A DNA stretch of 64,000 bases. It comes from JAJPJE01 sp963724985 (lineage in GTDB: Bacteria > Acidobacteriota > Terriglobia > Terriglobales > Acidobacteriaceae). The notes beneath the pieces were generated by a model. It saw only the letters and a program-made list of their open reading frames with translations. It made no database searches and was not told the origin of the DNA. Below are positions 45,053 to 53,448 of the stretch, piece by piece (positions within the stretch are counted from its first letter, which is position 1; every line of letters begins with the position of its first letter). Both the position numbers and the translations under genes were made by a program. The stretch lies in contig CAVRWV010000033.1 of NCBI GenBank assembly GCA_963724985.1, positions 558,001-622,000 on the forward strand, read 5' to 3'.

Positions 45053-45529
45053 ATGTCCATCTACTCCTTCACCGCCGCCCTCAACAACGGCCACACGAAG
45101 TCGCTCGCCGACTACCAGGGCAAAGTGCTCCTCATCGTGAACACCGCCAGCCAGTGCGGATTCACTCCTCAATACAAAGGTTTGCAGGAGCTCTACGCCA
45201 AGTACCACTCCCGCGGACTCGAAGTCCTCGGCTTCCCTTGCAATCAGTTCGGACATCAGGAGCCCGGCTCCGACGCGGACATCAAATCGTTCTGTGACCT
45301 GAACTATGGCGTCGAATTCCCCATCTTCAGCAAAATCGATGTCAACGGCGACGCCGCCCACTCGCTCTACAAGTTCCTCAAAGACAAGAAGTCCGGCCTC
45401 CTCGGCCGCAGCATTCGCTGGAACTTCACCAAGTTCCTCATCGATCGCCAGGGCAACGTAGTCAAACGCTACGCGCCGCAAACCCCACCCGCAAAACTGG
45501 AATCCGCTGTCGAGAAACTGCTGAAATAA
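45053..45529 (+). CDS. Glutathione peroxidase family, cytoplasmic
   Basis: 158 residues without a signal peptide. Peroxidatic Cys in NTASQCGFTPQYKGLQ (about residue 37), second Cys in GFPCNQFGHQEPGSD (resolving-Cys region of the thioredoxin-dependent class) and Trp in IRWNFTKFLIDR. It reduces hydroperoxides in the cytosol, complementing the exported paralogue at 34789. The ATG follows the 8-bp tandem array, so translation may be unusual. Confidence 0.92.
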   Translation: MSIYSFTAALNNGHTKSLADYQGKVLLIVNTASQCGFTPQYKGLQELYAKYHSRGLEVLGFPCNQFGHQEPGSDADIKSFCDLNYGVEFPIFSKIDVNGDAAHSLYKFLKDKKSGLLGRSIRWNFTKFLIDRQGNVVKRYAPQTPPAKLESAVEKLLK

Positions 45530-45674
45530 CGCGATTTACTTTGTGAACCTTCGTGTCCTTGGTGGTTAGATGTGAACTGGCACATCAGTCCCCTATCCGC
45601 TATCATCTAAGTAAGTATTCTGAAGCGCCGCGTCTGCGGCCTAAGTCTAACCAGCAAGAGAGGATACGTACTCA

Positions 45675-46775
45675 ATGGCAGTACCTGTGTCGCAGATGTG
45701 GACCGTTGCTTCTTACGTCCTGAAGCAGAAGTTGAAGGGACGTAAGCGCTACCCACTCGTCCTCATGCTGGAGCCGCTCTTCCGCTGCAACCTGGCTTGC
45801 GCCGGATGCGGCAAGATCCAGTACCCTGCGCACATCCTCAAGCAGAATCTCTCGCCCGAGCAGTGCTTCAAGGCAGTCGAAGAATGCGGCGTTCCACTGG
45901 TGAGCATCCCCGGTGGTGAGCCGCTCATGCATCCGCAGATCACCGAGATCGTCGAAGGCCTGGTCGCGCGCAAGAAATACATTTATCTCTGCACCAACGC
46001 GCTGCTGCTGAAGGAAAAGCTGGACCTGTTCAAGCCCAGCAAGTACCTCACCTTCTCCGTTCACATGGACGGACAGCGCGAGCATCACGATTTCTCCGTC
46101 TGCCGCGAAGGCACCTACGACAAAGCGTACGCAGCCATGAAGGAAGCGTTGAAGCGCGGCTTCCGCGTCACCACCAATACCACGCTCTTCGACGGCACCG
46201 ATCCCAAGAGCGTGCGCTCATTCTTCGACGAGATGATGGAACTCGGCGTCGAAGGCATGATGCTTTCGCCCGGCTACACTTACGACAAGGCGCCCGACCA
46301 GGATCACTTTCTCAGCAAGAAGAAGACGCGCGAGCTGTTCCGACAAATTTTGAGCAATCGCCGCGCCACGTGGCGCTTCAACCTGAGCCCGCTCTTTCTC
46401 GAATATCTGATGGGACGCCGCGACTACGACTGCACGCCCTGGGGTATGCCCGCCTACAACATCTTCGGCTGGCAGAAGCCTTGTTACCTGATGCAGGACG
46501 GCTACGCCGATTCTTACGCCGAACTCCTTCGCGAGACTCAATGGGAGAACTACGGCGGCCAGAGCGGCAATCCCAAGTGCGCCAATTGCATGGTGCACAG
46601 CGGCTACGAAGCCAGCGCCGTGAACGACACCTTCGGATCGCTCGCCGGATTCATCGCCACCGTTCGCGCCACTATCTCCAACAAGTATCGCGATCCCGAT
46701 ATCGATGACGATACGCCGATGACGCCGAGCCATGGCCCGCTCGTTCAGATCAGCACTCCGGCTCCTCAAGCATAA
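45675..46775 (+). CDS. hpnH: Adenosyl-hopene transferase HpnH (radical SAM)
   Basis: 366 residues. Radical SAM cluster C-x3-C-x2-C in FRCNLACAGCGKIQYPA (about 37-53), then SIPGGEPLMHPQI, YIYLCTNALLLKEKL and SVHMDGQREHHD. The C-terminal SPASM-like Cys set (CTPWGMPAYNIFGWQKPCYL, GNPKCANCMVHSGYEASAV) is full length. HpnH joins the 5'-deoxyadenosyl radical to diploptene, the first step of extended hopanoid side-chain synthesis. GAGAGGA precedes the ATG by 12 bases. The gene behind it starts 15 bases later. Confidence 0.95.
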   Translation: MAVPVSQMWTVASYVLKQKLKGRKRYPLVLMLEPLFRCNLACAGCGKIQYPAHILKQNLSPEQCFKAVEECGVPLVSIPGGEPLMHPQITEIVEGLVARKKYIYLCTNALLLKEKLDLFKPSKYLTFSVHMDGQREHHDFSVCREGTYDKAYAAMKEALKRGFRVTTNTTLFDGTDPKSVRSFFDEMMELGVEGMMLSPGYTYDKAPDQDHFLSKKKTRELFRQILSNRRATWRFNLSPLFLEYLMGRRDYDCTPWGMPAYNIFGWQKPCYLMQDGYADSYAELLRETQWENYGGQSGNPKCANCMVHSGYEASAVNDTFGSLAGFIATVRATISNKYRDPDIDDDTPMTPSHGPLVQISTPAPQA

Positions 46776-46790
46776 GCGCAGGTATAAAGA

Positions 46791-47204
46791 ATGTCCGAAC
46801 CGATGCATGTGAACAACGAAGACACTGCGCCCGGATTCGCCCACGAGAATCTTGAAGGCTGGATTCCAGCTCTCGCCACGGACGCCGAAATCCGCGAAGC
46901 ACTCGAAAAAGCTTTTGATTATCGCGGCGATCTTACCCTGACGTTGAAAGACGGCCAGACCGTCGAGGGCTATCTCTTCGATCGCCGCTGCGAAGGCGAC
47001 AACCTATCCGACTGCTACGCCCGCGTAATGCCTAAAGACACCGGCGAAAAGCGCAAGATCCGCTACAACGACATCGCTGCCGTCGCCTTCACCGGCAAAG
47101 ATACTGCCGCCGGCAAAAGCTTCGAAGCCTGGGTAAAGAAATACAACGAGAAGAAAGCCGCCGGCGAGAAAAACATCGGCATCGAAGCCGACCCACTCGA
47201 CTGA
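46791..47204 (+). CDS. Uncharacterised protein in the hpnH operon
   Basis: 137 residues, 15 bases after hpnH. Soluble, acidic. The middle holds AFDYRGDLTLTLKDGQTVEG and IRYNDIAAVAFTGKDTAAGK, which reads like a small beta-barrel (Lsm/SH3-like) with a helical tail AWVKKYNEKKAAGEK. No signal peptide or cofactor motif. Position suggests a helper in hopanoid synthesis, but this is inferred. Its last third has a decayed copy at 48545-48612. Confidence 0.75.
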   Translation: MSEPMHVNNEDTAPGFAHENLEGWIPALATDAEIREALEKAFDYRGDLTLTLKDGQTVEGYLFDRRCEGDNLSDCYARVMPKDTGEKRKIRYNDIAAVAFTGKDTAAGKSFEAWVKKYNEKKAAGEKNIGIEADPLD

Positions 47205-47298
47205 GAATCGGTAACTGCAAAACCTCAGCGGTCTTCCCTTACGCTCCGTTGACTTTCCCGTGCTGACGGCCCACGATTGCGAAAAGGGATAATCTGTT

Positions 47299-48114
47299 AT
47301 GGCGCGAACCGCCGACCCAGTGCAGCTTCGGTTTCAGACCCTCGACGAATTCAACTCACATATTCGTAAAGCCGAAACGGAGATGGAGCAGACCCTTCAT
47401 GGAGAAGGATCGTTCCTTTGGTCTGAAGCCAACTCGAAAAGGGTCGAGCAGCGCCTCAAAGGAGAGATCCCAGCCGAATTCTGGTCTGGCAAAAATCCTG
47501 TCGAAGTACCTGACGGCCTCATTCACGACTGGATCGGCGCGGTGGGGATTCCAGGCGCAACCGTGGATGACCTTCTCACCGTTATCCAGGATTACGACAA
47601 CCATAAGAACATCTACAAGCCTGAGGTGATCGACTCAAAGCTCATCTCGCGCCGTGACAGCGATTTCCAAATCTATTTGCGACTCAGGAAGAAGAAGGTC
47701 ATTACCGTCGTGCTGGATACCGACCACGACGTTCACTATTTTTCTCTGGATCGCACACGATCGGGGTGCAGTTCCTACACGACGCGCATTTCTGAGGTCG
47801 AACACGCTGGAACAGCGCAAGAAAAGGTGATGCCGGCAGACACAGGATATGGATTCCTATGGCGTCTTCATTCCTACTGGCGATTTCAGCAGAGCGAAAT
47901 TGGCATCTGCGCCGAATGTCGAGCCATTTCGCTGACCCGTAACATTCCCAAAGGCCTTGGCTGGATCATCGAACCGATCATCTACCGGCTTCCCAGAGAA
48001 TCGCTAATCAACACGCTGCGCGCAACCAGGGACGCAGTGTTATTGCACGTTTCGCAGGTACGGGAACTGAGAGCCGGGAAAGAACATACAGAAGCCCCGC
48101 TGCATTCCGCATAG
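47299..48114 (+). CDS. START/SRPBCC-like protein in the hpnH neighbourhood
   Basis: 271 residues, no signal peptide. The central fold (about 70-240) resembles SRPBCC ligand-binding proteins: GLIHDWIGAVGIPGATVDD, LLTVIQDYDNHKNIYKPEV and FQIYLRLRKKKVITVVLDT. GYGFLWRLHSYWRFQQS follows, then ISLTRNIPKGLGWIIEP. Such domains bind hydrophobic ligands. Placed 94 bases behind the hpnH operon, a hopanoid-carrier role is conceivable but only inferred. Its family is not firmly identified. Confidence 0.7.
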   Translation: MARTADPVQLRFQTLDEFNSHIRKAETEMEQTLHGEGSFLWSEANSKRVEQRLKGEIPAEFWSGKNPVEVPDGLIHDWIGAVGIPGATVDDLLTVIQDYDNHKNIYKPEVIDSKLISRRDSDFQIYLRLRKKKVITVVLDTDHDVHYFSLDRTRSGCSSYTTRISEVEHAGTAQEKVMPADTGYGFLWRLHSYWRFQQSEIGICAECRAISLTRNIPKGLGWIIEPIIYRLPRESLINTLRATRDAVLLHVSQVRELRAGKEHTEAPLHSA

Positions 48115-48165
48115 AGCACTTTGGTTCGCGGAGCTTTGTTCGATCTTAAAAACTTCGGTCTCGTC

Positions 48166-48378
48166 CTACGCTGCACGAGCGGATTTAGCGCGAACAGATT
48201 TAATCGGTCGCGAGACGCTGATCTTCTTCTTCAACGCGGCTTTCTTATCCGTAGCAGCGCGCTCGGCCATCCGATCAATAATGCTGTCAACCGGCTCTCC
48301 GCAGAGCTTCGCTACTACACTCAAATACTCATAGTTCAGGTAGGCGATGGTGCTTGCGAGTTTGTTCTTCTTGGCCAT
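48166..48378 (-). CDS. Small basic protein, unknown
   Basis: 70 residues from ATG 48378 (MAKKNKLASTIAYLNYEYLS). Helical, with a strongly basic tail (AALKKKISVSRPIKSVRAKS). No cofactor motif, signal peptide or span. It is convergent with the START-like gene, 51 bases away. A longer frame to 48408 adds unlikely residues. Function unknown; could bind nucleic acid. Confidence 0.5.
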   Translation of the reverse strand: MAKKNKLASTIAYLNYEYLSVVAKLCGEPVDSIIDRMAERAATDKKAALKKKISVSRPIKSVRAKSARAA

Positions 48379-48544
48379 GCATCTATTATCCGCGCTCTTA
48401 AAACCCACCGACAGCGCGCGCGTAACTATTTCTCTCTTGGACCGTTTCGGGACTATTTCCGGCGCCTCGACATATCACCTAATTTAGGCCAGAGTTGAAC
48501 TGGATTGCTTCAATCTGGCAGCAGCGCGACCACGCCTCGCACGC

Positions 48545-48612
48545 AAAGACGCCGCCACCGGCAAGACCTTCGAATCCTGGGTGAAGAACTACAACGAGAA
48601 GAAAGCCGGGTG
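48545..48612 (+). pseudogene. Fragment duplicating the end of the hpnH-operon protein
   Basis: Translates as KDAATGKTFESWVKNYNEKK, against KDTAAGKSFEAWVKKYNEKK in the gene at 46791-47204: 15 of these 20 residues are identical. No start, and upstream similarity ends abruptly. The copy merges downstream into a GTGCCCACCC/GGGTGGG repeat. A partial duplication 1.4 kb from its source, now decayed. Confidence 0.72.
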
Positions 48613-48649
48613 CCCACCCTCGCCCTCTTTTGGCGTGGGTGGGATTGAA

Positions 48650-50245
48650 TTACGCTTGCGCGGTCACGACTTTTTTCTTATTTACCGCCTCCGCCGTCTT
48701 GATCAGCATCGGCAGCACATCGCCAATCGAAGCCTCAGCTTGCCCGCCTAGCGCGTAATAGAGCTTGCGATAAAGCGGATACAAAGTTTCGTACACAGAC
48801 TGCGATTCCGCCTCCGGCTTATAAACCTTGTATTGCGGACACGCGCGCTCTTGAGCCTCTTCGATCGTCTTGAATGTTCCTGCCGCAAGAAATGCGAAGA
48901 TCGCCGATCCGAGGCTCACCACTTTTCCGGCGGGCACAAGAACCGGCTTGCCGAGCACATTCGCGTACACCTGGTTCAGCACCGGATTCTGCTGCGGAAT
49001 TCCTCCACCGTTGATCACGCGCCGCACTTCCACGCCGTGCTGTTCCATGCGCTCGAAGATCACGCGCGTATGAAACGCGGTGCCTTCAATGGCCGCAAAC
49101 AGCTCGTCCTGCGCCGTGCTCTGCAGATTCCACCCCAGCGTCACGCCGCGCAGATTCGGATTCACTAGCACTGTGCGATCGCCATTATCCCAGCTCATGC
49201 GCAGCAGTCCGGTTTGTCCGGCTTGATATGCCTCCAGCCCTTCGCTGAGCTGCTGCACGCTCACGCCCGCTCGCGAAGCAATCGCACTAAAGATGTCACC
49301 GACCGCCGACAATCCCGCTTCGATTCCCGTATATCGCGGATGCACGCTTCCCGGCACTACGCCGCAAACACCTGGAACCAATTGCTCCGATTCGGTGATG
49401 CCAATAATGCACGTCGAAGTACCGACCACGTTCACCATGTCCGCGATCTGCGCGCCCGCGCCAATCGCGTCCCAATGCGCATCAAACGCGCCCACCGGAA
49501 TCGGGATTCCCGGCTTCAATCCCAGCTCGTTTGCCCAGCGCTCAGAAAGTGCCCCCGCGATCTGATCTGACGTCGCGTACTCGCCATCCAGCTTCTCGCG
49601 TACTCCTGCGAGCAGCGGATCGACGCTGACCAGGAACTTCTCCGGCGGCAATCCGCCCAGCGCGGCATTCCACATCCATTTGTGGCCCATCGCGCAAATG
49701 CTGCGCTTCACCTTCTTCGGATCGGTGATTCCGCATAGCGTCGCCGCAACCATGTCGCAATGCTCGAACGCCGAAGCGAAATGCCCGCGTTTGTCAGGAT
49801 TGTGCCGCAGCCAATGCAACAGCTTTGAGAATCCCCATTCGCTGGAATAAATGCCGCCGCACCAGCGGATCGCCTCCAGCCCCTCGCGATGTGCTGCTTC
49901 GGTGATCTCCGCCGCTTCGCCTTTGGCGCGATGATCGCACCACAGGTAATACTCGTTCAGCGGCTGCATGTTCTTGTCGACAGGAATCACCGACGAGCCG
50001 GTCGTATCGAGCGCAATCGCCTCGACCTGATCGCCGCGCACGCCCGTCTTCTTCAGGACCTCACGGCAAGCCGTCGCCAGCGCACGCATGTGGTCCTCAT
50101 GCGCTTGCGTTGCGTGCTCCGGATCTTCGCGCTTGCGATGCAACGGGTACTCGGCGACCGCCGAATCCAGCAGCCCGCGCTCGCTGTCCACCAGCGAGAC
50201 TCGCACGCTCAAGGTCCCGAAATCGACTCCCGCAACAATCGCCAT
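48650..50245 (-). CDS. araB: FGGY-family ribulokinase
   Basis: 531 residues from ATG 50245. The ATP-dependent sugar-kinase fold shows the AraB-type start VAGVDFGTLSVRVSLVD, then IALDTTGSSVIPVD, YYLWCDHRAKGEA, GAFDAHWDAIGAGAQ, VVGTSTCIIGI and VINGGGIPQQNPVLNQVYAN. It phosphorylates L-ribulose to L-ribulose-5-phosphate. The ATG overlaps the isomerase stop by one base (TGATG). Third gene of the araD-isomerase-araB operon. A longer frame to 50374 overlaps the isomerase and is not used. Confidence 0.9.
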   Translation of the reverse strand: MAIVAGVDFGTLSVRVSLVDSERGLLDSAVAEYPLHRKREDPEHATQAHEDHMRALATACREVLKKTGVRGDQVEAIALDTTGSSVIPVDKNMQPLNEYYLWCDHRAKGEAAEITEAAHREGLEAIRWCGGIYSSEWGFSKLLHWLRHNPDKRGHFASAFEHCDMVAATLCGITDPKKVKRSICAMGHKWMWNAALGGLPPEKFLVSVDPLLAGVREKLDGEYATSDQIAGALSERWANELGLKPGIPIPVGAFDAHWDAIGAGAQIADMVNVVGTSTCIIGITESEQLVPGVCGVVPGSVHPRYTGIEAGLSAVGDIFSAIASRAGVSVQQLSEGLEAYQAGQTGLLRMSWDNGDRTVLVNPNLRGVTLGWNLQSTAQDELFAAIEGTAFHTRVIFERMEQHGVEVRRVINGGGIPQQNPVLNQVYANVLGKPVLVPAGKVVSLGSAIFAFLAAGTFKTIEEAQERACPQYKVYKPEAESQSVYETLYPLYRKLYYALGGQAEASIGDVLPMLIKTAEAVNKKKVVTAQA

Positions 50246-51675
50246 CAGCAGGCTCCGTTTTCGCAGCCGTGGTAGTACATCTCCCAACCCAGATAGCGCG
50301 TTGCGGCCTCGTTCACAGCCGCTCCGACCGTCGACAGATTCGCCGCCACATGATGCTCGAATCCGTTCTTGCATATGTAGTGCAACAACTTCTGCATCTG
50401 CGGAATCTCCACCACGCCCGCGCCACCAAATGTATTCAGCGGATCATCAGTGAATGCGCCTTCGCCCACATAGCCTCGAACGCGGCCGCCTAAGTCGTCG
50501 GTCGAGAAGCGCGCATAGGTCATCTTGCTCGGCTTCACCAAACCAACGCAGGTTCCGTACGTATTCTCGATTCCCACCGTGCCGGCGATGATAGCCTGGT
50601 AATCCATCTTTACTTCGCGGAAGAAGTGCTTGGGCAGATTGGAGCAATGGAAGCAGACCGCCTTGTTCGGGTCGGCGCCGTAGTTGTTATTCCAGTCGAG
50701 CAGCGCCGAGGGCGTTCCCGACGCCAGCCGCAGCGCATGCATGCCGAGCACACCGCAAATATCGACCTCACAGGCGCTGGAGAGCAGTTCATTACTCATC
50801 ATGCTCATCACCGTGCAAGGCACCACACCCAGATTCTCTTCGAGCGACGTCCAGCACTGCACTGCGCTGATCGCAACTTCTGTCGCAGCCATCCATTGGT
50901 CGATTACCGCTCCCAGCTTCGCCATCTTCAGCAGCGCCGCCGCGGGGACATTACTGGAATCCGCATATTGCTTGATCGCCGTCAGCTTCGCCTGCGCGTG
51001 GTCGTCACCGTCTTTCATCCGCGCGATTCGCCCCAACACTTCGGAAAGATCCAGCGTCTCAATCGAGATGCCATTCGACTCCAGAATCTTTTCGCTGTAG
51101 CGAACGGTGTTGAACGCCGTCGGCCGGGCGCCAATCGCTCCCACACGCAGATTTCGGAAGCCCTTCACCACTCGACACACTGCCGAGAACCACTCCAGGT
51201 CGTACGCAAACTCCGGCGAGTCCGGCGCCTCCGTGTGTAGCGTCGTGATCGAGTACGGAATCCCATACTGCTTCAGGTTGTTGCACGCCGACATCTTTCC
51301 GCAAAAGCTGTCGCGTCGCGCCGCAATCGACATCTTCGCGGGCTCATCCGGCGTCGCCTGGATCAGCACCGGCACTCGCAGATCGGCCAGCCTGAGCGTG
51401 TCCGCAATCGCCCGCTCTTCGCCGAAGTTCGGCAGCGTCACAATCACTCCGTCAATACGCTCACGGTTCTTCTTGAACAGTTCAGCGCAGCGCCGCGATT
51501 CCTCTCGCGTTTCCACCGCGCCGTACTTGCTCTCCTCCGGTGTGAGCGCGACCACATCCACGCCTGCGCTCTCCAGAACGCGGAGCATTTCCTCGCGTCC
51601 GCTCTTCGCCAGGTGATCGGGAAAGAAGCCGCGGTTCCCAACAATCAAGCCCATCGTCATTTTTCGTTTCGTCAT
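50245..51675 (-). CDS. L-fucose/L-arabinose isomerase family protein
   Basis: 476 residues. The Rossmann-like N-terminal half (MGLIVGNRGFFPDHLAKSGR, GVIVTLPNFGEERAIADTL, VLIQATPDEPAKMS) and the C-terminal half (VVPCTVMSMMSNELLSSACE, SALLDWNNNYGADPNKAVCF, MYYHGCENG) follow the FucI/AraA-like superfamily, not the standard AraA sequence. Within this operon the likely reaction is L-arabinose to L-ribulose; D-arabinose or fucose are alternatives. It follows araD by 35 bases and overlaps araB. Confidence 0.85.
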   Translation of the reverse strand: MTKRKMTMGLIVGNRGFFPDHLAKSGREEMLRVLESAGVDVVALTPEESKYGAVETREESRRCAELFKKNRERIDGVIVTLPNFGEERAIADTLRLADLRVPVLIQATPDEPAKMSIAARRDSFCGKMSACNNLKQYGIPYSITTLHTEAPDSPEFAYDLEWFSAVCRVVKGFRNLRVGAIGARPTAFNTVRYSEKILESNGISIETLDLSEVLGRIARMKDGDDHAQAKLTAIKQYADSSNVPAAALLKMAKLGAVIDQWMAATEVAISAVQCWTSLEENLGVVPCTVMSMMSNELLSSACEVDICGVLGMHALRLASGTPSALLDWNNNYGADPNKAVCFHCSNLPKHFFREVKMDYQAIIAGTVGIENTYGTCVGLVKPSKMTYARFSTDDLGGRVRGYVGEGAFTDDPLNTFGGAGVVEIPQMQKLLHYICKNGFEHHVAANLSTVGAAVNEAATRYLGWEMYYHGCENGAC

Positions 51676-51710
51676 GATTTCAGATCGCCTCTTCGATCAC
51701 TGTCTGTTAT

Positions 51711-52406
51711 TCACTTCGACTGCCCGTAGTAAGCTTTCGCGCCGTGCTTCCGCAGATAATGCCGGTCATGCAGATCGCGCCCAATTGCGCTCGAATCTCC
51801 GTTGATCTGCAGCGTCAGATATGCCGTCTGCGCAATCTCTTCCAGGATCACCGCATTGTGTGCCGCGTCCTTCGCACTCTTCCCCCACGTGAAGGGGCCA
51901 TGATTCGCCACCAGCACTGCAGGCACCGCCGAACAATTCTTCTCGCCGACGGTACGAACAATGGCGTGACCCGTGTTGATCTCGTACTCGCCTTCGATCT
52001 CGTCCCGGTCGAGCACCTCGGTCACCGGCACCGGGCCGTGGAAATAATCGGCGTGCGTGGTCCCAAAGCAAGGAATCGCCCGACAAGCCTGGGCCCACGC
52101 TGTCGCATGTCGTGAGTGCGTGTGCGTTACGCCTCCGATGTCGGAGAAAGCTTTATACAGAGTCAGATGGGTAGGCAGATCAGATGACGGGCGCAGACTG
52201 CCCTCGACAATCTTCCCCTCCAGGTCGGAGATCACCAGGTCGGCCGGGGTCATCGTCTCATAGGGCACGCCGCTCGGCTTGATTACCACCAGCCCCTCGC
52301 CGCGATCGATGCCGCTGGCATTCCCGAACGTAAAGAGAACCAGTCCCCGCCGGACGAGCTCAAGATTCGCCTCCAGAACCTCTTCGCGAAGTGACTGCAA
52401 CCGCAT
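51711..52406 (-). CDS. araD: L-ribulose-5-phosphate 4-epimerase
   Basis: 231 residues, class II aldolase fold. Zinc ligands: His pair in VTHTHSRHATAW (about 95-97) and the C-terminal His near residue 170 (VANHGPFTWGKSAKDA). Phosphate-binding region: FGNASGIDRG and KPSGVPYETM. It epimerises L-ribulose-5-P to D-xylulose-5-P, feeding the pentose phosphate pathway. First gene of the operon, with a GGGAG ribosome site and a LacI-type palindrome 16 bases upstream. Confidence 0.93.
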   Translation of the reverse strand: MRLQSLREEVLEANLELVRRGLVLFTFGNASGIDRGEGLVVIKPSGVPYETMTPADLVISDLEGKIVEGSLRPSSDLPTHLTLYKAFSDIGGVTHTHSRHATAWAQACRAIPCFGTTHADYFHGPVPVTEVLDRDEIEGEYEINTGHAIVRTVGEKNCSAVPAVLVANHGPFTWGKSAKDAAHNAVILEEIAQTAYLTLQINGDSSAIGRDLHDRHYLRKHGAKAYYGQSK

Positions 52407-52421
52407 AGCGCTCCCATTGTC

Positions 52422-52435
52422 AGTAATCGTTTACT
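52422..52435. promoter_or_regulatory. LacI-family-like operator before araD
   Basis: AGTAATCGTTTACT: arms AGTAA and TTACT around a central CG, one mismatch from a perfect palindrome. The central CG and 14-base size match LacI/GalR operators. Position 16-29 bases before the start codon suits repression. The regulator is not in the window. Confidence 0.6.
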
Positions 52436-52674
52436 CTGCAGAAAATAGATGGCCGCTTGCTGCTTTGTCAATTCAGCTGCACGGCTTTGCCTTCGGGAGA
52501 AGAAATACTCAGACCTCGCGCCGCGCCCCCACATGCGTATCGCGGCCTGCTCACGCGTCACAATCCTCGGTGATTTGCAGCAGCGACGTCCACTGCCGCT
52601 TCGACCTACGATGGTGCACGGTTGAGCAGACCTCGGCGGTCGCGCCAGGGACACTTCTTTGGGAGGGGTGCCGC

Positions 52675-53346
52675 ATGTTTGAACAGGAAATGGAACTGGA
52701 AAGAGGTAAAGGTGGCTGGGGGCCGATGCTCCTGGTCGTTGTTCTCGTCGGCTGCATCGTCGGTGGAATCGGCTATTACGTCTACCAGATGAAAAAGGGC
52801 CTCTCACAGGAAGAAGCATCCTCCGTCGTTACCAGCATTTTGACTGCTAAAACGCCCAAAACGCATTTCCGTACCGGCGTTGTCATGCCCAGCATTGATG
52901 AAAAACCAAAAGATCCGCATTACCAGTTGCTGGAAAAGGCCGGACTTGTCACTCTTCAGAACGCCGTCGGTGGCGGCGAGGTAGTAAAACTCACCGACGC
53001 CGGCCAACGCGTGATCGAGGCTATCCCCGGTGAGAAGAATTGGAAGAGCTCCGACGGAACCTTTCAATATGAAGTTCCCCTTGCCGTTCGCAAGTTGGTT
53101 CGCATCGACAGCATCAATATGACCGGGCCCAGCCGCGCCAAGATCGAATATACCTGGCAGTGGGAAGCCAACCAGCTCGGAAAGATATTCGACGCCTCCG
53201 GCGACCAGGTACAGAAATTTAATACGTGGGATCGCGGCAAGCTCATCCAGAACTATGGCGCTGATTTCTTTAAACCAGACCAGAAGAAAGAATCCATCTT
53301 CCTGATCCGTGGCGAAAAAGGCTGGAAGCTCGAAGTCCTCGACTAA
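52675..53346 (+). CDS. Single-span membrane protein of unknown function
   Basis: 223 residues from ATG 52675, with GGGAGGGG before it. A short basic/acidic N-terminus, one span (MLLVVVLVGCIVGGIGYYVY), then an extracytoplasmic domain (TGVVMPSIDEKPKDPHYQLL, GGGEVVKLTDAGQRVIEAI, RIDSINMTGPSRAKIEYTWQ, KESIFLIRGEKGWKLEVLD). The domain looks like a small beta-rich fold common among acidobacterial hypotheticals. It has its own terminator. Function unknown. Confidence 0.78.
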   Translation: MFEQEMELERGKGGWGPMLLVVVLVGCIVGGIGYYVYQMKKGLSQEEASSVVTSILTAKTPKTHFRTGVVMPSIDEKPKDPHYQLLEKAGLVTLQNAVGGGEVVKLTDAGQRVIEAIPGEKNWKSSDGTFQYEVPLAVRKLVRIDSINMTGPSRAKIEYTWQWEANQLGKIFDASGDQVQKFNTWDRGKLIQNYGADFFKPDQKKESIFLIRGEKGWKLEVLD

Positions 53347-53373
53347 GATTCGCTGACTCTGAAGTGGTCCAAC

Positions 53374-53410
53374 AAAAAAGGCCGGTCGCAGTTGACCGGC
53401 TTTTCTATTT
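53374..53410 (+). terminator. Bidirectional Rho-independent terminator
   Basis: GCCGGTC, loop GCAGTT, GACCGGC, then TTTTCTATTT for the plus-strand gene. An A-run on the other side lets it also end minus-strand transcripts from the GNAT gene. Confidence 0.88.
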
Positions 53411-53448
53411 CCACAACTCACGTGGCGCAGCCGATTCCGGGTGCTGCC

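Noticed and set aside
45538..45570. CCTTCGTGTCCTTGGTGGTTA stretch before hpnH as a regulatory RNA
   Set aside because: It resembles a common dispersed intergenic string (compare the TTAACCACAAAGACG stretch near 16533), with no stable structure seen.
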